Assembly: GCF_000017685.1 (NCBI RefSeq)
Contig: NC_010844.1
Location: forward strand, 10,117-74,116
Direction of reading: 5' to 3'
DNA from: Leptospira biflexa serovar Patoc strain 'Patoc 1 (Paris)'
Lineage (GTDB): Bacteria > Spirochaetota > Leptospiria > Leptospirales > Leptospiraceae
DNA length: 64,000 nucleotides
Shown piece by piece: positions 63,041-64,000 of the stretch. Under the pieces are notes generated by a model. The model saw only the letters and a program-made list of their open reading frames with translations, was not told the DNA's origin and did no database searches. The position numbers and the translations under genes are program-made. Every line of letters begins with the position of its first letter. Within the stretch, counting starts at the first letter, position 1.

Positions 63041-63628
63041 TCACTCGGATTTCGGGGTGCTAAGCCAACGTTCCCAATAACGTAGCGGTAACCCCGTCAG
63101 TTCTTCAGGGCCCTTTAGTTTGACAAGAGACTCCCTCGTGGACTCGGACATCGTCTCTGTCATCCAACGTAGGAATTGTTTCCATTTTTCTTCACACGAT
63201 AGTTCTCTTTTCAAATGTATATGGTATTGTTTCTGTACTGTATGATAAGAGGTCTCACTCCGAGCCAATTCTGCCTTGGACAAGCTTCCGACACTCTCCC
63301 CTACTCTTTTCGCACTCTGATCCAATCGATCGGGCCTTGGACATTCGTCCGATAATTTCCTTTCTAACAATACTGGTTTTAAAAATCTTTTTCTACCATC
63401 AAAACGTGTTTGAATGAGTAGACCTTTTTCTTTCAACTGCGAGACGAGCCTTGAAATTGTATCTTGTTTCAAATGTAATATCTTTGCAAAATACTCATTG
63501 GATGCATAACACCCATCCTTCGCATCCAATGAAACAATTTCTGCATACAAACGAATCTGATTCGGATTTAAATCCAAATCATAAATCCATTGTGCAACCC
63601 AAACTCCTGTCCTTTCTTTCCCTTTCAT
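63041..63628 (-). CDS. Winged-helix DNA-binding protein
   Basis: About 195 residues starting MKGKERTGVWVAQWIYDLDLNPNQIRLYAEIVSLDAKDGCYASNEYFAKIL. The wHTH is ASNEYFAKILHLKQDTISRLVSQLKEKGLLIQTRFDGRKRFLKP, resembling MarR-like or replication-initiator wHTH domains. The ATG at 63628 has a strong ribosome site (AGAGGA). The C-terminal region is charged and unassigned. Possible transcription factor; the target is unknown. Confidence 0.72.
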   Translation of the reverse strand: MKGKERTGVWVAQWIYDLDLNPNQIRLYAEIVSLDAKDGCYASNEYFAKILHLKQDTISRLVSQLKEKGLLIQTRFDGRKRFLKPVLLERKLSDECPRPDRLDQSAKRVGESVGSLSKAELARSETSYHTVQKQYHIHLKRELSCEEKWKQFLRWMTETMSESTRESLVKLKGPEELTGLPLRYWERWLSTPKSE

Positions 63629-63673
63629 TCTTCCTCTCTTTTCCAACAGAGACCTTCGGTTCCCAAAAAACAA

Positions 63674-64000
63674 AATGTTCTTTGGATCTTTACGCTAAAG
63701 CGAAGACAAAGCTATCGCGACGTAATTAAATTTGGAAGTTTTTACAAACGTCCATGTTTGGAATTCATAGGAATCCCAGGTGATGTATGTTGCGGCATAT
63801 ATGTGGAAGACCGCATTTAAGAGTGAGAGGACTCAAACCCCTACTCCATACTTCTAATCACCAGAATGGATTTTTTTGTCAAGTCCAATGTGACATAATA
63901 TTTGAGCCGCAAATCCGACAAATTGCCGATTGGTTCGCTGTTTTTTTGGTATTGAATAGGGGAGGGAAGAGAGTCTTTCTGGACTGCTTCCACACAATCC
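63674..64000. other. Terminal gap without a supported gene
   Basis: No ORF with a ribosome site or family feature. On the minus strand 63826-63866 reads like an isolated T-arm (GGGGTTTGAGTCC between AGGGG/CCTCT-like arms) but has no anticodon or D arm, so no tRNA gene is called. Confidence 0.4.

Noticed and set aside
63826..63866. tRNA-like T-arm sequence on the minus strand
   Set aside because: Only one arm resembles a tRNA; no D arm, anticodon arm or acceptor partner is found.

Overview
The window looks like a chromosomal segment of a Leptospira-type spirochaete, probably of the saprophytic (L. biflexa-like) group. The evidence is low-to-moderate GC, loose spirochaetal lipoboxes (LSIQC, FQIHC, LVSC, LTDC, LITC, FVSC), tightly packed operons with ATGA overlaps, RecBCD, an OpgG/OpgH glucan locus and a TonB-dependent haem-uptake locus. 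The assignment rests on protein style and gene content; no rRNA or tRNA gene is visible to confirm it.

Layout. (1) 1-6839: a divergent haem-acquisition locus. hemS (partial), hmuV, hmuU and hmuT run leftward; an unknown lipoprotein, a HmuY-like haem-binding lipoprotein and a TonB-dependent receptor run rightward. Two 15-bp Fur-like palindromes lie between. (2) 6858-15486: recC-recB-recD as one overlapping leftward operon. (3) 15487-23237: a REP/MITE-like palindrome, an exported S15/CocE-like hydrolase facing a membrane-anchored AraC regulator, and a two-gene unit of a propeller-like protein and a 1125-residue SMI1-like plus helical-repeat protein. (4) About 23.2-41.1 kb: an accessory region. 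It holds an ArdC-like antirestriction protein, a complete DDE insertion sequence with doubled terminal repeats, three complete integron gene cassettes without an integrase in the window (one encoding a CHAT-type caspase-like protein), an IS481-like remnant, a DUF5131/TcmP pair joined to a single-chain Type ISP restriction-modification enzyme, and an HTH gene plus HUH-type Rep gene separated by origin-like hairpins. (5) 41.1-49.2 kb: a secreted HEAT protein and a metzincin lipoprotein; a DUF167 gene with an ABC/FtsX/adaptor export operon; a PAS sensor kinase. (6) 49.3-52.2 kb: a TetR/RibD-C divergent pair with a perfect 23-bp operator, a Phd/PIN toxin-antitoxin pair, and a SpoU methyltransferase. 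(7) 52.2-57.4 kb: a leftward operon of two paralogous lipoproteins, a GGDEF response regulator and an SrkA-like kinase. (8) 57.5-64.0 kb: opgG, a small membrane ORF and opgH, then a YheT-like hydrolase, a small lipoprotein and a winged-helix protein.

The main discovery is the cassette array at 27,077-31,187. Each cassette's first 9-10 bases are the exact reverse complement of the R'' box of its own downstream attC site, as cassette circularisation predicts. Defence and counter-defence functions (ArdC, CHAT protease, Type ISP, TcmP/DUF5131) cluster in this island.
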